From Streptomyces sp. (lineage in GTDB: Bacteria > Actinomycetota > Actinomycetes > Streptomycetales > Streptomycetaceae): a DNA stretch of 64,000 nucleotides. Every line of letters starts with the position of its first letter. The stretch's first letter is position 1. A model generated the notes under the pieces. It did not search any database. It was not told the DNA's origin and worked only from the letters and a program-made list of their open reading frames with translations. The position numbers and the translations under genes were made by a program. Of the stretch, positions 34,424 through 43,749 are shown piece after piece. The stretch lies in assembly GCF_019510245.1 (NCBI RefSeq), contig NZ_JAEKKT010000129.1:1-64000 (forward strand). The letters run 5' to 3'.

Positions 34424-36730
34424 TTGTCCAAGTCCAGACCTCTGACCGGCAATTGGCGCGTCGCGAGACGCCTCCAGGCCATCCTGCTCATCCCGGTGCT
34501 CGTGGCCCTCGGCCTCGGCGGCCTCCGGGTGAAGAACTCGATCGACACGCTGCGGGACGCCAACGACGCGGTGCACGTGGCGGAGTTGGTCCAAGCGGCG
34601 AACGCCTACGCCAGTGACGCGATCAACGAGCGCGACGTGTCGGTCATCCCACTCCTTCAGGGGAAGCGGGACGCCCCCGCCGTGGTGGCGGCCCGCAAGG
34701 TCACCGACGCCGACGCGAGGGCGTTCGACGCCGCGGTGGCCCGGGCACCGAAGACCGCCGGACTCACCCGGCGGATCGAGCTGGTGCGGGCGGGCGAGAA
34801 ACAGCTGCCGGCGGTGCGGGCCGACGCGTTCACGGCCAAGTCGTCGGGGGTGCAGACGGAGGAGAGCTACCACGCCGTCCAGCACCCGCTGATGGAGCTC
34901 TCGAACGAATTGGGCTTCGGCAGCAACAACCAGGCGAGCTTCGGGCGGACCCTGTACGCCATCTCCCTGACCCAGGCGGCGGAGTCCCTGGTCCGCAGCA
35001 TCGGCACGCACCTGCTGGTGGAGGATCGCGACGCGCTCGCCGAGGGCGAACTGCAGAACCAGCTCGGCTCGTTCAGCTCCTACGCCTATCTGGAGCAGGT
35101 GGGCCTCCAGGAGTACGCGGGCGCCGGTACCGCCGGGGACATGACCCGGCTGCGGGCGGCGCTGGCGGACGCGCAGAAGAAGGGTACCCAGCAGACGGCC
35201 GAGGCCGCCCGCAAAGCCCAGGCGGCCGGGCAGGCCTTCGTCACGCCGCCGGCCCTGCCGAAGATGATCAGTGAGATCGCCGCCGGGAGGACGACCGAGC
35301 AGCTGGCCGCCGAGGGCATCACGCCCGAGTCGTTCTTCGCCGCCTCCGCGCTCGCCTTCGATGCCTACCGGGGTATCGAGGTGCATCTCACCGACACCGC
35401 CCTCGCCGGCGCCCGCAGCGTCGCCGCCGACGCCGGACGGGACGCGATCACCAACGGCTCCGCCGCGCTCGGCGCCGTACTCGCGGCCGTTCTCCTCGCC
35501 GCCTGGGTGGCCCGCTCGATGAGCCGGGGCATGCGCAGGCTCAGCGCCTCGGCGATCCAGATCGCGGAGCAGCGGCTGCCCGCGGTGATCACCCAGTTGT
35601 CGCAGGCCGTGCCCGGCCAGGTGGACACCGGGGTCGCGCCGATCCCGATCACCACCACCGACGAGATAGGCGAGGTCGCCCGCGCCTTCGACCACGTGCA
35701 CCGGGAGGCGGTCCGGCTGGCCGCCGAGCAGGCCCTGCTGCGCGGCAACATCAACACGATCTTCACCAACCTGTCCCGCCGCAACCAGTCGCTGATCGAG
35801 CGCCAACTCGCCCTCATCACCGACCTGGAGGAGCGCGAGGCCGACCCCGAGCAGCTGGCGAACCTGTTCAAGCTCGACCACCTGGCCACCCGGGTGCGCC
35901 GCAACGGCGAGAACCTGCTGGTGCTGGGCGGCGAGCGCCCCAGACAGCAGTGGGACCACCCGCTCCCCCTGGTCGACGTCATCCGGGCGGCGGCCTCCGA
36001 GGTGGAGCAGTACGAGCGGATCGAGCTGGCGGGCATCCCGGAGACCGAGATCCACGGCCGGGCCGTCACCGACCTGGTGCACCTGCTCGCGGAACTGCTG
36101 GAGAACGCCACGTCGTTCTCCTCACCGCGCTCGACGGTGCGGGTCACGGCGACCCGGCTGCCGGACACCCGGATCATGGTCGAGATCCATGACCAGGGCA
36201 TCGGCCTGGTGCCAGAGGACTTCGCGCAGATCAACCACAAGCTCGCGAACCCGCCGACCGCCGACGCCGATGTCTACCAGTACATGGGCCTGTTCGTGGT
36301 GGGCAGGCTCGCCGACCGGCACGGCATCCGGGTCCAGCTGCGGCCGGCCGCCGCAGAGTCCGGCACGACCTCCCTCGTCATGCTCCCGGGCACCGTCACC
36401 TGGCGCAGCGACACCGCGTCCGACGCCGACACGCTGGCGCTCGCGACCGTCCGGGCGCACGCCACGCCCGGGCTCGCGGCGCTGCTCGCGGACGGCCCGG
36501 CCGATCCGTTCGGCGCGCACGAGGCGTGGGACGACGGCATTCCGGCCCCCGGTCCCGCCGTGCCGTCCGGCGCCGCCGTGCCGTCCGGCGCTGCCGTGCC
36601 GTCCGGCGCTGCCGCCGCGGCCGAGGTCGCCACCGCGCCCGATGTCCCCGGCGCGTCGGACGCCTCCGCGCCGTCCGGTCGTCCCCGGCGCGGGTCGAAG
36701 CACGGCCGTCGCCCCGCCAAGGAGGGCTGA
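34424..36730 (+). CDS. CvnA-like sensor histidine kinase with nitrate/nitrite-sensor (NIT) domain
   Basis: 768 residues from TTG 34424, with GGGACG upstream. A membrane segment at 19-34 (LQAILLIPVLVALGLG), an extracellular NIT-type helical domain to about 340, a second membrane segment (LGAVLAAVLLAAWVARSM), a HAMP region, then the kinase core (LFKLDHLATRVRRNGENLLV; LLENATSFSSP; DQGIGLVPEDF). The C-terminal tail has four AVPSGA repeats and basic residues. CvnA proteins head conservons (cvnABCD) with roadblock, DUF742 and GTPase partners; none is present here, so it is an orphan. Confidence 0.85.
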   Translation: MSKSRPLTGNWRVARRLQAILLIPVLVALGLGGLRVKNSIDTLRDANDAVHVAELVQAANAYASDAINERDVSVIPLLQGKRDAPAVVAARKVTDADARAFDAAVARAPKTAGLTRRIELVRAGEKQLPAVRADAFTAKSSGVQTEESYHAVQHPLMELSNELGFGSNNQASFGRTLYAISLTQAAESLVRSIGTHLLVEDRDALAEGELQNQLGSFSSYAYLEQVGLQEYAGAGTAGDMTRLRAALADAQKKGTQQTAEAARKAQAAGQAFVTPPALPKMISEIAAGRTTEQLAAEGITPESFFAASALAFDAYRGIEVHLTDTALAGARSVAADAGRDAITNGSAALGAVLAAVLLAAWVARSMSRGMRRLSASAIQIAEQRLPAVITQLSQAVPGQVDTGVAPIPITTTDEIGEVARAFDHVHREAVRLAAEQALLRGNINTIFTNLSRRNQSLIERQLALITDLEEREADPEQLANLFKLDHLATRVRRNGENLLVLGGERPRQQWDHPLPLVDVIRAAASEVEQYERIELAGIPETEIHGRAVTDLVHLLAELLENATSFSSPRSTVRVTATRLPDTRIMVEIHDQGIGLVPEDFAQINHKLANPPTADADVYQYMGLFVVGRLADRHGIRVQLRPAAAESGTTSLVMLPGTVTWRSDTASDADTLALATVRAHATPGLAALLADGPADPFGAHEAWDDGIPAPGPAVPSGAAVPSGAAVPSGAAAAAEVATAPDVPGASDASAPSGRPRRGSKHGRRPAKEG

Positions 36731-36746
36731 GCCTCCGGCCCCCGGA

Positions 36747-37925
36747 TCAGGGCGGCTGCACCGGGCGCAACGCCCGCACCACCGCCCAGACGACGGAGAT
36801 GAACGGCACGGCCACGACTGCGCCGATCACCCCCGCGACGATGCTGCCCGCGATGACGGACACGGCGACGGCGAGGGGGTGCAGCCGCACCGCCCAGCTC
36901 ATCACCAGCGGATGCAGCACATGCCCCTCCAGCTGCCCGATGACGACGATGAGCACGAGGACCGCGACGGCCGTGAGCGGGCCGCGGCCGGCCAGCGCCA
37001 CCACCGTGGCCACGCTCAGCGCGACCGGTGAGCCGACCAGCGGGACGAACGCGGCGAAGAACTCCAGCAGGGTGAGCGGCAGCGCGAGCGGCACCCGCAG
37101 GACGAGCAGGGCGACGCCCACGAGGACGGCGTTGGTGGCGGCCACGATGATGATGCCGCGGGTGTATCCGGCGAACGTCCGCCAGGCCGCGCGCCCCGCC
37201 CGGTCCCAGGCGTTGCGGGCGCCGGCGGGCAGGAGTTCGCTGCTCGTCCAGGCCCACAGCCGTTCGCCGGAGTGGATGAAGAAGACCGAGGTGAAGAGCG
37301 CGAGCGCGCCGCCGGTGACCAGTTCGACGAGGGTGCCGAAGCCGCTGAGGGCCCTGCTCGCCAGGTTCGAGCGGTGGGCCTGGACGTAGTCGACGATCTG
37401 CTGCTGGAGGTGCGACAGGGCGCCCGGTCCGAGCCGGAAGGGCGGGCGCCGCAGCCAGACCTCGATGCGGTGGATGCCGCCGCGGAACTCGTCGGCCAGC
37501 GTCGCGGACTCCTGCGCGACCGCGTTGCCCACCAGGGCCAGCAGGCCGAAGAACAGGCAGATGCTGCCGACCAGGCTCACCGCCACGGACAGCGGCCTGG
37601 GCAGCCACCGGGCCAGCACGTCGGCGAGCGGGCGCAGGACCGACGTGATGACCAGGGCCAGGAACACGGAGACGGCGATCAGCTGGAAGCGGCCGAGGAC
37701 GACGAAGACGCCGTAGACGACGATGCCGACCACGATGAGCCGCCAGGCGTAGGCGGCGGCGATCCGCAGGGCGGGGACGACGACCGCGCTGACGGAGGCG
37801 GAGGCGCGCGGGTCGCGGGCCCGTCTCGGGATCCAGACCGCTCGTGCGGCCCGGCTCTCCGATGCCGCGCCACGGGTCCGGCGCGCGCGGCCCCGCCCGG
37901 CCGCCGGCCCGCCCGCACCCGCCAC
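36747..37925 (-). CDS. AI-2E-family permease
   Basis: 392 residues from GTG 37925. After a basic N-terminus come about eight hydrophobic segments in the AI-2E (PerM/YdiK) arrangement, with the conserved GGALALFTSVFFIHSGERLW and FAAFVPLVGSPVALSVATVV and GHVLHPLVMSWAVRLHPLAV stretches. Some family members export AI-2 or act as Na+/H+ antiporters; the role here is unknown. Confidence 0.85.
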   Translation of the reverse strand: MAGAGGPAAGRGRARRTRGAASESRAARAVWIPRRARDPRASASVSAVVVPALRIAAAYAWRLIVVGIVVYGVFVVLGRFQLIAVSVFLALVITSVLRPLADVLARWLPRPLSVAVSLVGSICLFFGLLALVGNAVAQESATLADEFRGGIHRIEVWLRRPPFRLGPGALSHLQQQIVDYVQAHRSNLASRALSGFGTLVELVTGGALALFTSVFFIHSGERLWAWTSSELLPAGARNAWDRAGRAAWRTFAGYTRGIIIVAATNAVLVGVALLVLRVPLALPLTLLEFFAAFVPLVGSPVALSVATVVALAGRGPLTAVAVLVLIVVIGQLEGHVLHPLVMSWAVRLHPLAVAVSVIAGSIVAGVIGAVVAVPFISVVWAVVRALRPVQPP

Positions 37926-38011
37926 CGTGCCTCCTGTCGCCGGCTTCCCTCGCCTCTACAGCACGTTAGGGGCATTTCGGGCGGCGGGCGGGTTGCGGTG
38001 GGCCAAGGGGG

Positions 38012-38815
38012 TCAGTGCGCGGCCGTCTCGGCGACGGCGGTGCGGACGGCTCGTTCCACCAGGCTCACGCCCTTCGGCATGGACGCGTTGCCGTCGGAGA
38101 GGACCGCGACGAGGTAGTGGTGGCCGCCGGTCGTGATGCGCCCGATGCTGTTGATGTCCCACAGTCCGGTCGTGGTGCGCATGAGCCAGCCGTTCTTCAG
38201 CGCCCACCCGGCGTCGGCGGCGGCGGAGACGCCCCAGGACTGCTCGGTGGCGATCTCGCTCATCAGGGTGCCGATACGGTTCCGGGACGCCGCGTCGAGG
38301 GGCGTGCTGCCGGTGCCGAAGATCGCGCGCAGCAGTCGTATCTGATCGGCGGCGGTGGTCCGGGTGAGCCCCCACAGGCCGCCGGGACCGCCCTGGGTCG
38401 AGGTCAGTCCGAGCCGTTCGTTGGCCGACGCCAGGCCGGGGGCCTCGCCGATGGCCCGCCACAGGGCGGTGGCCGCGGTGTTGTCGCTGTCGCGGATCAT
38501 CACCTGCGCCTCGGCGCTCTCCCGTGCGGTGAGGGCGCGCCGGTGGTCCCGCGCGTGGAGGAGCATGGCGGCGAGGATGTCGACCTTGACGATGCTCGCC
38601 GTGTCGTAGGGCGTGTCGTCGCCGTACACCGCGGGTTCCCCGCCGGTGGCGTCCAGGTCGAGGACGGCGGCGGTCACCCGGGCCGTGCCCCGCGCCTGGA
38701 CGGTGGTGCGGAAGTCGGTGGTGCCGGAGCCGGCACCGGCCGCCATGGCCGCCGGCGCGGCTCCGGCGAGCAGGGTCACCACCGTGGCCACGACGGACAG
38801 GGTTCGGTTGAGCAT
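38012..38815 (-). CDS. Secreted class A beta-lactamase-fold serine hydrolase
   Basis: 267 residues. Signal peptide MLNRTLSVVATVVTLLAGAA to AMAA. The SxxK motif is Ser74-Ile-Val-Lys77 (DTASIVKVDI), and SDN is 110-112 (RDSDNTAA). The KTG position reads KNG (WALKNGW), and the Omega-loop Glu is not clear, so beta-lactamase activity is doubtful. Streptomycetes have many such proteins of unknown substrate, perhaps acting on cell-wall peptides. Divergent from the NCS1 permease gene. Confidence 0.82.
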   Translation of the reverse strand: MLNRTLSVVATVVTLLAGAAPAAMAAGAGSGTTDFRTTVQARGTARVTAAVLDLDATGGEPAVYGDDTPYDTASIVKVDILAAMLLHARDHRRALTARESAEAQVMIRDSDNTAATALWRAIGEAPGLASANERLGLTSTQGGPGGLWGLTRTTAADQIRLLRAIFGTGSTPLDAASRNRIGTLMSEIATEQSWGVSAAADAGWALKNGWLMRTTTGLWDINSIGRITTGGHHYLVAVLSDGNASMPKGVSLVERAVRTAVAETAAH

Positions 38816-39079
38816 GCGGAACCTTCGCAGTTCGGGTCGGAGGGACACAGAGCTGCGAACGTAGACAAAATGTCCGTCCTGCGACATGACCGCCGCCACG
38901 CCTGGACCGGTTCGGGGCCGATTGTGAGCAGAGCAACAGGGCCGGCTGTGAGCGGGGCAACACAACCGCACGCGAGACGGGCCTTCCGGTGCACGGAACA
39001 CGGATTCCGCATGCCTCATCCGTGTCGGTCCGGGGAAAGAATGAGGTCAGAGCGGCGGACCTGGCCCCTGGGAGGTGCC

Positions 39080-40531
39080 ATGAGCACATCGGCGGAACCG
39101 CGGTTGAGCGGTCTGGAGGTCCGGTCCATCGACTACGTGCCGCTGGACGAGCGGCACGGCAAGCTGTGGCATCTGGGGCCGCTGTGGTTCATGTCCAACG
39201 CGCAGATCGCCACCCTGGCCGTGGGGCTGATCAGCATCACGGAGGGCGGCAATCTGGTCTGGTCGCTGCTGGCGATCGTCGCGGGCACGCTGATCGGCAC
39301 GTTCTTCATGGCGTTCCACTCGGCACAGGGGCCGCAGCTGGGTCTGCCGCAGATGATCCAGTCCCGACCGCAGTTCGGCTACGTCGGGGCGCTGCTGGTG
39401 TGGCTGTTCGCGTACGTGCAGTACGCGGGCTTCAACGTGTTCAACACCATCCTGGCCGGCCAGGCGCTCAACACGACGATCCACGGCGGGGTGAAGCTGT
39501 GGGTGGCCGTGGTCACGGTGATCGGGCTGGTCGTGGCGCTGGTGGGGTACGACGTCATCCACAAGGCCGAGCGGTTCCTGACCTACACGTTCCTGGTCGT
39601 CTTCGGGATCTTCACCGTCGGTGTGCTGGTCACGCTGCACTACCCGGCGGGCTCCTTCGACCTGGGCGCCTTCAAGGCCACACCGTTCCTGGCGCAGTTC
39701 GGCGTGGTCGCCGGCTACCAGATCAGCTGGGCCATCTACGTCTCGGACTACTCGCGCTATCTGCCGCCGGACGTCACCGTCCGCAAGACGTTCTACTGGA
39801 CCTACTTCGGCTCGGCGCTCGGCGGCATCTGGCTGATGGTGCTCGGGACGCTGCTGGCCGGCTGGGCGGGCGACAGCTTCGACACGATCCCGTCGATCAA
39901 CGCCGCCGGCGACAAGGTCTTCAACGGCTTCGGCGCGATCGTGCTGCTGTTCTCGGCGCTGGGCCTGATCTCGGTCACGGCGCTGAACATGTACGGCGGT
40001 TCCCTGACCCTGATCAGCGCGATCGACTCGTTCAGACGGGTACGGCCGACGCTGGGCGTGCGTCTGGTCACCCTCCTGGTGACCGCGGCGCTCTCCCTGA
40101 TCGGCGCACTGGCCGCCACGTCGAACTTCCTGACGAACTTCAACAACTTCCTGCTGCTGGTGCTCTACCTGTTCATCCCGTGGACGTCCGTGAACCTGAT
40201 GGACTACTACGTGGTGCGCCGGGGCCACTACGCGATCGCCGAGATCTTCAAGCCGAACGGCATCTACGGCCGCTGGGGATGGCAGGGGATCGTCTCGTAC
40301 CTGGTCGGGTTCGCCGTGATGATCCCGTTCTTCTCGGTCGGCACGCTCTATGTCGGTCCCGCCGCCGAGGCGCTCGACGGCGCCGACATCTCCCTGTTCG
40401 TCGGGTTGCCGGTGTCGGCGCTGCTGTACTGGTGGCTGACCCGCTCGATCGACGTCGCGGAGGAGACCCGCATCGCCGAGGCGGAGGCCGCCGCCCTGGA
40501 GCAGGCGGCACACGAGCACCGCGAGCCGTGA
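39080..40531 (+). CDS. NCS1-family nucleobase/cation permease
   Basis: 483 residues with twelve membrane segments, ATG 39080 after GGAGGTG. Signature regions LGPLWFMSNAQIATLAVGLI, QLGLPQMIQSRPQFGYVGAL, VAGYQISWAIYVSDYSRYLP and FIPWTSVNLMDYYVVRRGHY match purine-cytosine permeases. It probably imports a nucleobase, hydantoin or related heterocycle together with a cation. No catabolic genes adjoin it. Confidence 0.88.
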   Translation: MSTSAEPRLSGLEVRSIDYVPLDERHGKLWHLGPLWFMSNAQIATLAVGLISITEGGNLVWSLLAIVAGTLIGTFFMAFHSAQGPQLGLPQMIQSRPQFGYVGALLVWLFAYVQYAGFNVFNTILAGQALNTTIHGGVKLWVAVVTVIGLVVALVGYDVIHKAERFLTYTFLVVFGIFTVGVLVTLHYPAGSFDLGAFKATPFLAQFGVVAGYQISWAIYVSDYSRYLPPDVTVRKTFYWTYFGSALGGIWLMVLGTLLAGWAGDSFDTIPSINAAGDKVFNGFGAIVLLFSALGLISVTALNMYGGSLTLISAIDSFRRVRPTLGVRLVTLLVTAALSLIGALAATSNFLTNFNNFLLLVLYLFIPWTSVNLMDYYVVRRGHYAIAEIFKPNGIYGRWGWQGIVSYLVGFAVMIPFFSVGTLYVGPAAEALDGADISLFVGLPVSALLYWWLTRSIDVAEETRIAEAEAAALEQAAHEHREP

Positions 40532-40684
40532 CCGGCGGCCGCCGGAGGCGGCAGCTGATCTCCGTGCCGGCGGACCGGTCGGCGGGGACGCTGCGCTTCC
40601 CCGTGCCGGTGTCGGCCGCTCCGGTGGACGAGGGGCCTGCCGGCACCCTCGTCGACTCGTTCCTGCTCCGGCACCACGGCCGGG

Positions 40685-41206
40685 TCAGTACGCGGAGTTG
40701 ACGTTGTCGATGGAGCCGTACCGGTGCGCGGCGTAGTTGGCCGCGGCGGTGATGTTGGCGACCGGGTCGGTGACGCTGCCCGCGGTGCCGGCGACGTGGT
40801 ACGCGTTGAAGGTGGGGTCGATGACCTGGAGCAGGCCCTTGGAGGGGGTGCCCTTCTTGGCGTTGACGTCCCAGTTGTTCTGTGCACTCGGGTTGCCGCC
40901 GGACTCGCGCATGATGTTGCGCTTGAGGCCCTCGTAGCTGCCCGGGATGCCCTTGGACTTCATGATCTGCAGGGACTGCTTGATCCAGCCGTCGAGGTTG
41001 TTGGCGGAACCGGTCTTCGAGATGGTGCGGCTGCTGTCGCCGGAGGAGGCCGTGACCGCGGTCGAGGTGTGCGCCTGCGTCATCTCGGCAGCCTGTGCGT
41101 TCGCCGGCATCAGCGTGAGGGCGGCGGCCGCGGCACCGGTCGTGACGAAGCCGGTCAGGCCGATGGTGCGCAGGCGGGCGATGCGGGTGCGGTTGATCGT
41201 GGTCAT
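40685..41206 (-). CDS. Secreted SLT-domain transglycosylase-like protein
   Basis: 173 residues. Signal peptide (TIGLTGFVTTGAAAAALTLM to AQA). The domain shows IMRESGGNPSAQNNWDVNAK and GLLQVIDPTFNAYHV and ANITAAANYAAHRYG, the lysozyme-like SLT fold with its catalytic Glu in RESGG. It probably cleaves peptidoglycan glycan strands during growth or germination. No ydaO-type riboswitch could be recognised in the leader. Confidence 0.82.
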   Translation of the reverse strand: MTTINRTRIARLRTIGLTGFVTTGAAAAALTLMPANAQAAEMTQAHTSTAVTASSGDSSRTISKTGSANNLDGWIKQSLQIMKSKGIPGSYEGLKRNIMRESGGNPSAQNNWDVNAKKGTPSKGLLQVIDPTFNAYHVAGTAGSVTDPVANITAAANYAAHRYGSIDNVNSAY

Positions 41207-41593
41207 GTGTAAGCAACTCTCCGGTGGGGGACGGCGTCGGCGCCGGCCGCGGTGTGCGGCGGCGGTGGGCGGAGCCCGTACTACCGGCGGGAGGGGGTCG
41301 GGCCCGGCGTGATCCGCTCGGCCCGTCGCTCCCGGCGACGAGAGCAATGGTTAGCGGTCGGCGGAGCGGGCCGCAATGATGTGACGTACTACCCGACTTA
41401 GGATTGAATGACGTAAATGCCCTTTTTAGGTGGCTTGTCGCCAGTTCAGGGCGTTCCGTACCTACGACGCTCTATAGGATGTGATCTGGCTCCTATGGGG
41501 GGTGTCACGCATCCGGGGCCCTTTCGCGTGGTCCGCGGCGCGGTGCCGGCACCCTCCACAGCTCTCGTACAGGCCGCCGCGAGACCATCGCCC
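41207..41593. other. Intergenic region upstream of the SLT gene
   Basis: 387 bp without a gene. The stretch 41375-41420 is AT-richer (GACGTACTACC, TTAGGATTGAATGACGTAAA) and may hold the SLT promoter. Nothing else recognised. Confidence 0.3.
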
Positions 41594-42014
41594 ATGTCTG
41601 TCACCCCCACACCGGCGCCGGGCGCGATCCGGGTGCTGATCGTCGACGACGAGCCGGAACTGACGAACTGCTCCCGGTCGCGGTCAGAGCGGCGGGCTGC
41701 TGTGCCGCTCCGGGGCCGGCGGGGTCGTCGCGGAAGAGGGGGGCGGGTGCTCGGCGACCTGATGCTGGGTGAGCGGACCCGCGAGGTGCGCCGGGGCGGC
41801 ACGCAGATCTCGCTCACCGCGAAGGAGTTCGACCGCCTCCCGCTCCCGCGCCCCCGGCGCCGCGAGCGGGGCGGGTCTCGGGCCGGCCATCGCGGCGGCG
41901 ATCACCCAGGCGCACGGCGGCCGCGTCGAGGTGGGCGGCGCACCCGGCGACACCCGGTGCACCGTCACCCTGCCGCTCGCCCCTGCGAGCAGCCGTTCCG
42001 CCGGAACCGCCTGA
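41594..42014 (+). pseudogene. Decayed two-component system (response regulator and kinase remnants)
   Basis: The first part encodes MSVTPTPAPGAIRVLIVDDE then PEL, the start of a receiver domain with its acidic pair. After a large deletion comes VLGDLMLGERTREVRRGGTQ then ISLTAKEFDRL, the linker and winged helix of an OmpR regulator. A shifted frame then encodes AAAITQAHGGRVEVGGAPGD and TRCTVTLPL, the C-terminus of the kinase ATPase domain. Intact systems of this type total about 2 kb; only about 420 bp remain, with at least two deletions and frameshifts. Confidence 0.72.
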
Positions 42015-42443
42015 CGTCAGGGCACCGCCGGCCGCCCCTCCCCCGCACGCTGCCACCCCGGACGGACGCCCTCCCCGCCTGCCCGGCCCGCAGCAGCGCC
42101 GGGCGGGGGCCCTCACGGGTGTCCATGACCGTCAGGGCGTCTGCACGGGCGGTCTGCCGGAGCGTCCTGTCCGGCTCCTCGAAGAGCGCGCCGGCGGTGT
42201 CCCCGGGGGGAGGCCCGTCGGCGGCGCGGATCGCTGCCGCGGGCACCGCCCCGCACGTCGTGCTGCGGGTCGCCTGCCGACGGCACATGGTGGTGGTACG
42301 GCACGGGCGGCGGCGTCCGGCCGGGCATCCTGACCCCTGCGCCGTCGTTGTCCCTGACACCTCTCGATACCTCTGATACCTCTGATACCTCTAGTGCTTC
42401 AGATACCTCTGGTGCCTTCGTCGCCTCTGTTGGGGAGTCCGTC
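42015..42443. other. Intergenic region with a 9-bp microsatellite
   Basis: 429 bp. No supported gene in the first 330 bp. At 42366-42410 GATACCTCT occurs three times in tandem and once more after one altered unit, just upstream of the GPP34 gene. The unit stays in frame with that gene and would encode a Ser-Asp-Thr repeat if translation began at the TTG 42348. Confidence 0.55.
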
Positions 42444-43049
42444 ATGACCACACCCCGGGACCTGTTCCTCGTCACCGTGTACGACGCCGCCGCACGGCCC
42501 GTCGAGCAGGGTGACCTCTCGCTGGCGCTCGCGGGAGCCGAACTGGTCGATCTCATCGACGCCGGGGCGGTCACGCTCGACGGCGAGCTCATCGTGCCCG
42601 CGGCGGCGGGCGGGACGGCCGACCGCCTCCTCGACGAAGCGGTGGCGGCGCTGCGGCGGGAGACGCCGTACGAGTCGGTCGAGGACTGGCTGTGGCGGCG
42701 GGGGCGCGGCTTGGGCGCCGCCTATCTGGACGCCCTGGAGGCGGACGGGACCGTCGCCCGGCAGCGGCGGCGCTGGCTGCCGCTGCCGACCGGGCGGACG
42801 GAGGCCGCAGACTCGCCCGAGCGCGCGCAGGCGCACGAGCGCTGGGCGTCGGGTGAGCCGGTGCTCGCCGCCCTCGCGGCCGCGGTGGGGATCCGGGACG
42901 AGGCGGCCAAGGACCTCGCGAGTGCGGTCTCCGAGGCGATCGTGACGGTGGTGGCCGCCGTGGACGACGCCGTGACGGAACTGGCCGCCGTACGCCAGCG
43001 CCGGGAAATCGAGGACGCGGCCTTCGACAACGTCTGGCGCGGCCTGTAA
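42444..43049 (+). CDS. GPP34 (Golgi phosphoprotein 3-like) family protein
   Basis: 201 residues. TTPRDLFLVTVYDAAARPVE, LALAGAELVDLIDAGAVTLD and LDEAVAALRRETPYESVEDW fit the bacterial GPP34 family, which in eukaryotes binds phosphoinositides at the Golgi and in actinobacteria is of unknown function. ATG 42444 is preceded by GGGGAG eight bases upstream; an in-frame TTG 32 codons earlier would add a Ser-Asp-Thr-rich leader encoded by a microsatellite, and is less likely. Confidence 0.8.
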   Translation: MTTPRDLFLVTVYDAAARPVEQGDLSLALAGAELVDLIDAGAVTLDGELIVPAAAGGTADRLLDEAVAALRRETPYESVEDWLWRRGRGLGAAYLDALEADGTVARQRRRWLPLPTGRTEAADSPERAQAHERWASGEPVLAALAAAVGIRDEAAKDLASAVSEAIVTVVAAVDDAVTELAAVRQRREIEDAAFDNVWRGL

Positions 43050-43116
43050 CGGCCGCCGTCTGCCCACCGGAGTGCCTGCCCCGGCCGTCGACAGCCCGGC
43101 CGCGTACGGTGGGGGC

Positions 43117-43737
43117 ATGGCGCCGCCGCTTCCGGGCCCACTGGCCCATCTGGCCCCCCTGCTCGGCCACTACGGCTACTGGGCCGTCGGTGCCGTGGTC
43201 CTCGTGGAGGACTTCGGAGTCCCCGCCCCGGGGGAGACCATCCTGATCGCCGCGGGCGTCTACGCGGGGGCCGGTCAGCTGAACATCGTGGCCGTCGCGG
43301 TCATCGCGTTCGCCGCCGCCGTCATCGGGGACAACATCGGGTATCTGATCGGCCACACCGGCGGACGGGCCTTCGTGCACCGTTGGGGACGCTATGTGTT
43401 CCTGACCCCGGAGCGCTTCCGGAGGGCCGAGGAGTTCTTCACCCGCCATGGCGGCAAGATCGTCGTCGTCGCCCGCTTCGTGGAGGGGCTCCGCCAGGTC
43501 AACGGCATCATCGCGGGCACCAGCGGGATGCCCTGGCGCCGTTTCCTGGTCTTCAACGCCCTCGGCGCGGCACTGTGGGTCGGCCTGTGGACGAGCCTCG
43601 CCTATGTGACGGGCACCCACATCACCGCCGTCTACGACGCGATCAGCCGCTACCAGCGGTACGCGCTCATCGCCGTCGGCGTGCTCGTGGCCGCGCTCGT
43701 CGCCCGGCACCTCCTGCGCCGCCGGCGCCCGGCCTGA
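43117..43737 (+). CDS. DedA-family membrane protein
   Basis: 206 residues. VVLVEDFGVPAPGETILIAA is the DedA motif with its acidic Glu, followed by IGDNIGYLIGHTGGR, FTRHGGKIVVVARFVEGLRQ and GIIAGTSGMPWRRF. About five membrane segments. DedA proteins are lipid scramblases or flippases linked to undecaprenyl-phosphate recycling and proton motive force. Single gene. Confidence 0.87.
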   Translation: MAPPLPGPLAHLAPLLGHYGYWAVGAVVLVEDFGVPAPGETILIAAGVYAGAGQLNIVAVAVIAFAAAVIGDNIGYLIGHTGGRAFVHRWGRYVFLTPERFRRAEEFFTRHGGKIVVVARFVEGLRQVNGIIAGTSGMPWRRFLVFNALGAALWVGLWTSLAYVTGTHITAVYDAISRYQRYALIAVGVLVAALVARHLLRRRRPA

Positions 43738-43749
43738 CCGGAAGAGCGT

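Noticed and set aside
34424-37925. A full conservon (cvnABCD)
   Set aside because: Only the CvnA-like kinase is present; the next gene is an AI-2E permease on the opposite strand.
38012-38815. A functional beta-lactamase resistance gene
   Set aside because: SxxK and SDN are present, but KTG is KNG and the Omega-loop Glu is not evident, so resistance cannot be claimed.
41207-41420. Possible cyclic-di-AMP (ydaO) riboswitch before the SLT gene
   Set aside because: Such leaders occur before cell-wall hydrolases in this genus, but the conserved core words could not be found in either strand here.
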